Below are positions 8,148-8,299 of a stretch of DNA of 8,299 bases, piece by piece. Each line of letters begins with the position of its first letter. Position 1 is the stretch's first letter. The DNA comes from Trueperaceae bacterium (GTDB lineage: Bacteria; Deinococcota; Deinococci; Deinococcales; Trueperaceae). The DNA lies in assembly GCA_007121175.1 (NCBI GenBank), contig SKMG01000375.1:1-8299 (forward strand). The letters run 5' to 3'. A program made the translations under genes and the position numbers. The notes under the pieces are model-generated. The model searched no databases and was not told the DNA's origin. It saw only the letters and a program-made list of their open reading frames with translations.

Positions 8148-8299
8148 GCGAGCCCCCTGGGTCGGCGGGCGACCAGGCGGCTGGCGACCAGTCGGTGGGC
8201 TCCCAATCGGTGGGCACCGGACCGCACCGCTTCGAGCTCACCACGCTGGCCTACGTGCGACGTGGCGAGCACACGCTCATGCTCGAGCGTGATTCGGCC
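8144..8299 (+). CDS. Probable NUDIX hydrolase, N-terminal part (runs off the window)
   Basis: This is the start of a gene that continues past the window edge; 52 residues are visible. The GTG start overlaps the previous stop. The first 25 or so residues are a low-complexity Gly/Gln/Ser/Asp tail coded by a 15-bp tandem repeat. Then HRFELTTLAYVRRGEHTLMLERD resembles the first beta strands of NUDIX hydrolases of the MutT/8-oxo-dGTP diphosphatase kind (pattern: hydrophobic strand, charged turn, LMLER). The diagnostic NUDIX box lies beyond the edge, so the family call rests on this strand pattern alone. Confidence 0.55.
   Translation, partial: MSEPPGSAGDQAAGDQSVGSQSVGTGPHRFELTTLAYVRRGEHTLMLERDSA
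8168..8215 (+). repeat. 15-bp tandem repeat coding a G-[DS]-Q-x-x pentapeptide
   Basis: Three consecutive 15-bp units at 8168-8182, 8183-8197 and 8198-8212 are followed by a further GGC. They encode GDQAA, GDQSV and GSQSV. Units 1 and 2 share GGCGACCAG; units 2 and 3 share TCGGTGGGC at the join. Divergence between copies is modest. It forms a flexible N-terminal tail on the NUDIX-like protein. Confidence 0.7.

Overview
This is a gene-dense, very GC-rich stretch of ordinary bacterial chromosome. GTG starts, TGATG/GTGA stop-start overlaps, an FprA-type ferredoxin-NADP reductase, an aspartokinase with an apparent alpha/beta internal start, and two divergent genes whose -10-like boxes sit almost on the start codon (leaderless style) all point to an actinomycete-type organism (Actinomycetota). 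That assignment is inference; other GC-rich phyla are not excluded.

Positions 1-4925 hold a complete branched-chain amino acid (hydrophobic amino acid, HAAT/Liv-type) ABC importer. The four membrane-associated parts form one minus-strand operon transcribed livG -> livF -> livH -> livM (4925 down to 1121), with overlaps or short gaps and strong Shine-Dalgarno sequences. The extracytoplasmic substrate-binding protein is on the plus strand at 1-1029 (5' end outside the window) and converges on livM; a GC-rich hairpin followed by a short T run separates the two ends. The binding protein would deliver ligand to the LivH/LivM permease pair, powered by the LivG/LivF ATPase pair.

Positions 5057-6481 (minus) encode an FprA/adrenodoxin-reductase-like flavoprotein that would pass electrons between NADPH and ferredoxin. 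It is divergent from lysC (6544-7842, plus), an ACT-domain aspartokinase catalysing the first step of the lysine/threonine/methionine/diaminopimelate pathway. The 62-bp gap between them carries a TANNNT -10 candidate for each gene. lysC contains a well-placed internal Shine-Dalgarno and ATG at the position where other alpha2beta2 aspartokinases make their separate regulatory beta subunit.

lysC is followed by a translationally coupled 102-residue protein of unknown family (7839-8147) and, coupled again, the start of a probable NUDIX hydrolase (8144 to the window edge), whose N-terminal tail is coded by a 15-bp tandem repeat.

I found no RNA genes, mobile elements or CRISPR arrays, and nothing I would call a new system. 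The points most worth checking are the lysC beta start, the paired leaderless signals and the small unknown gene in the lysC transcript.
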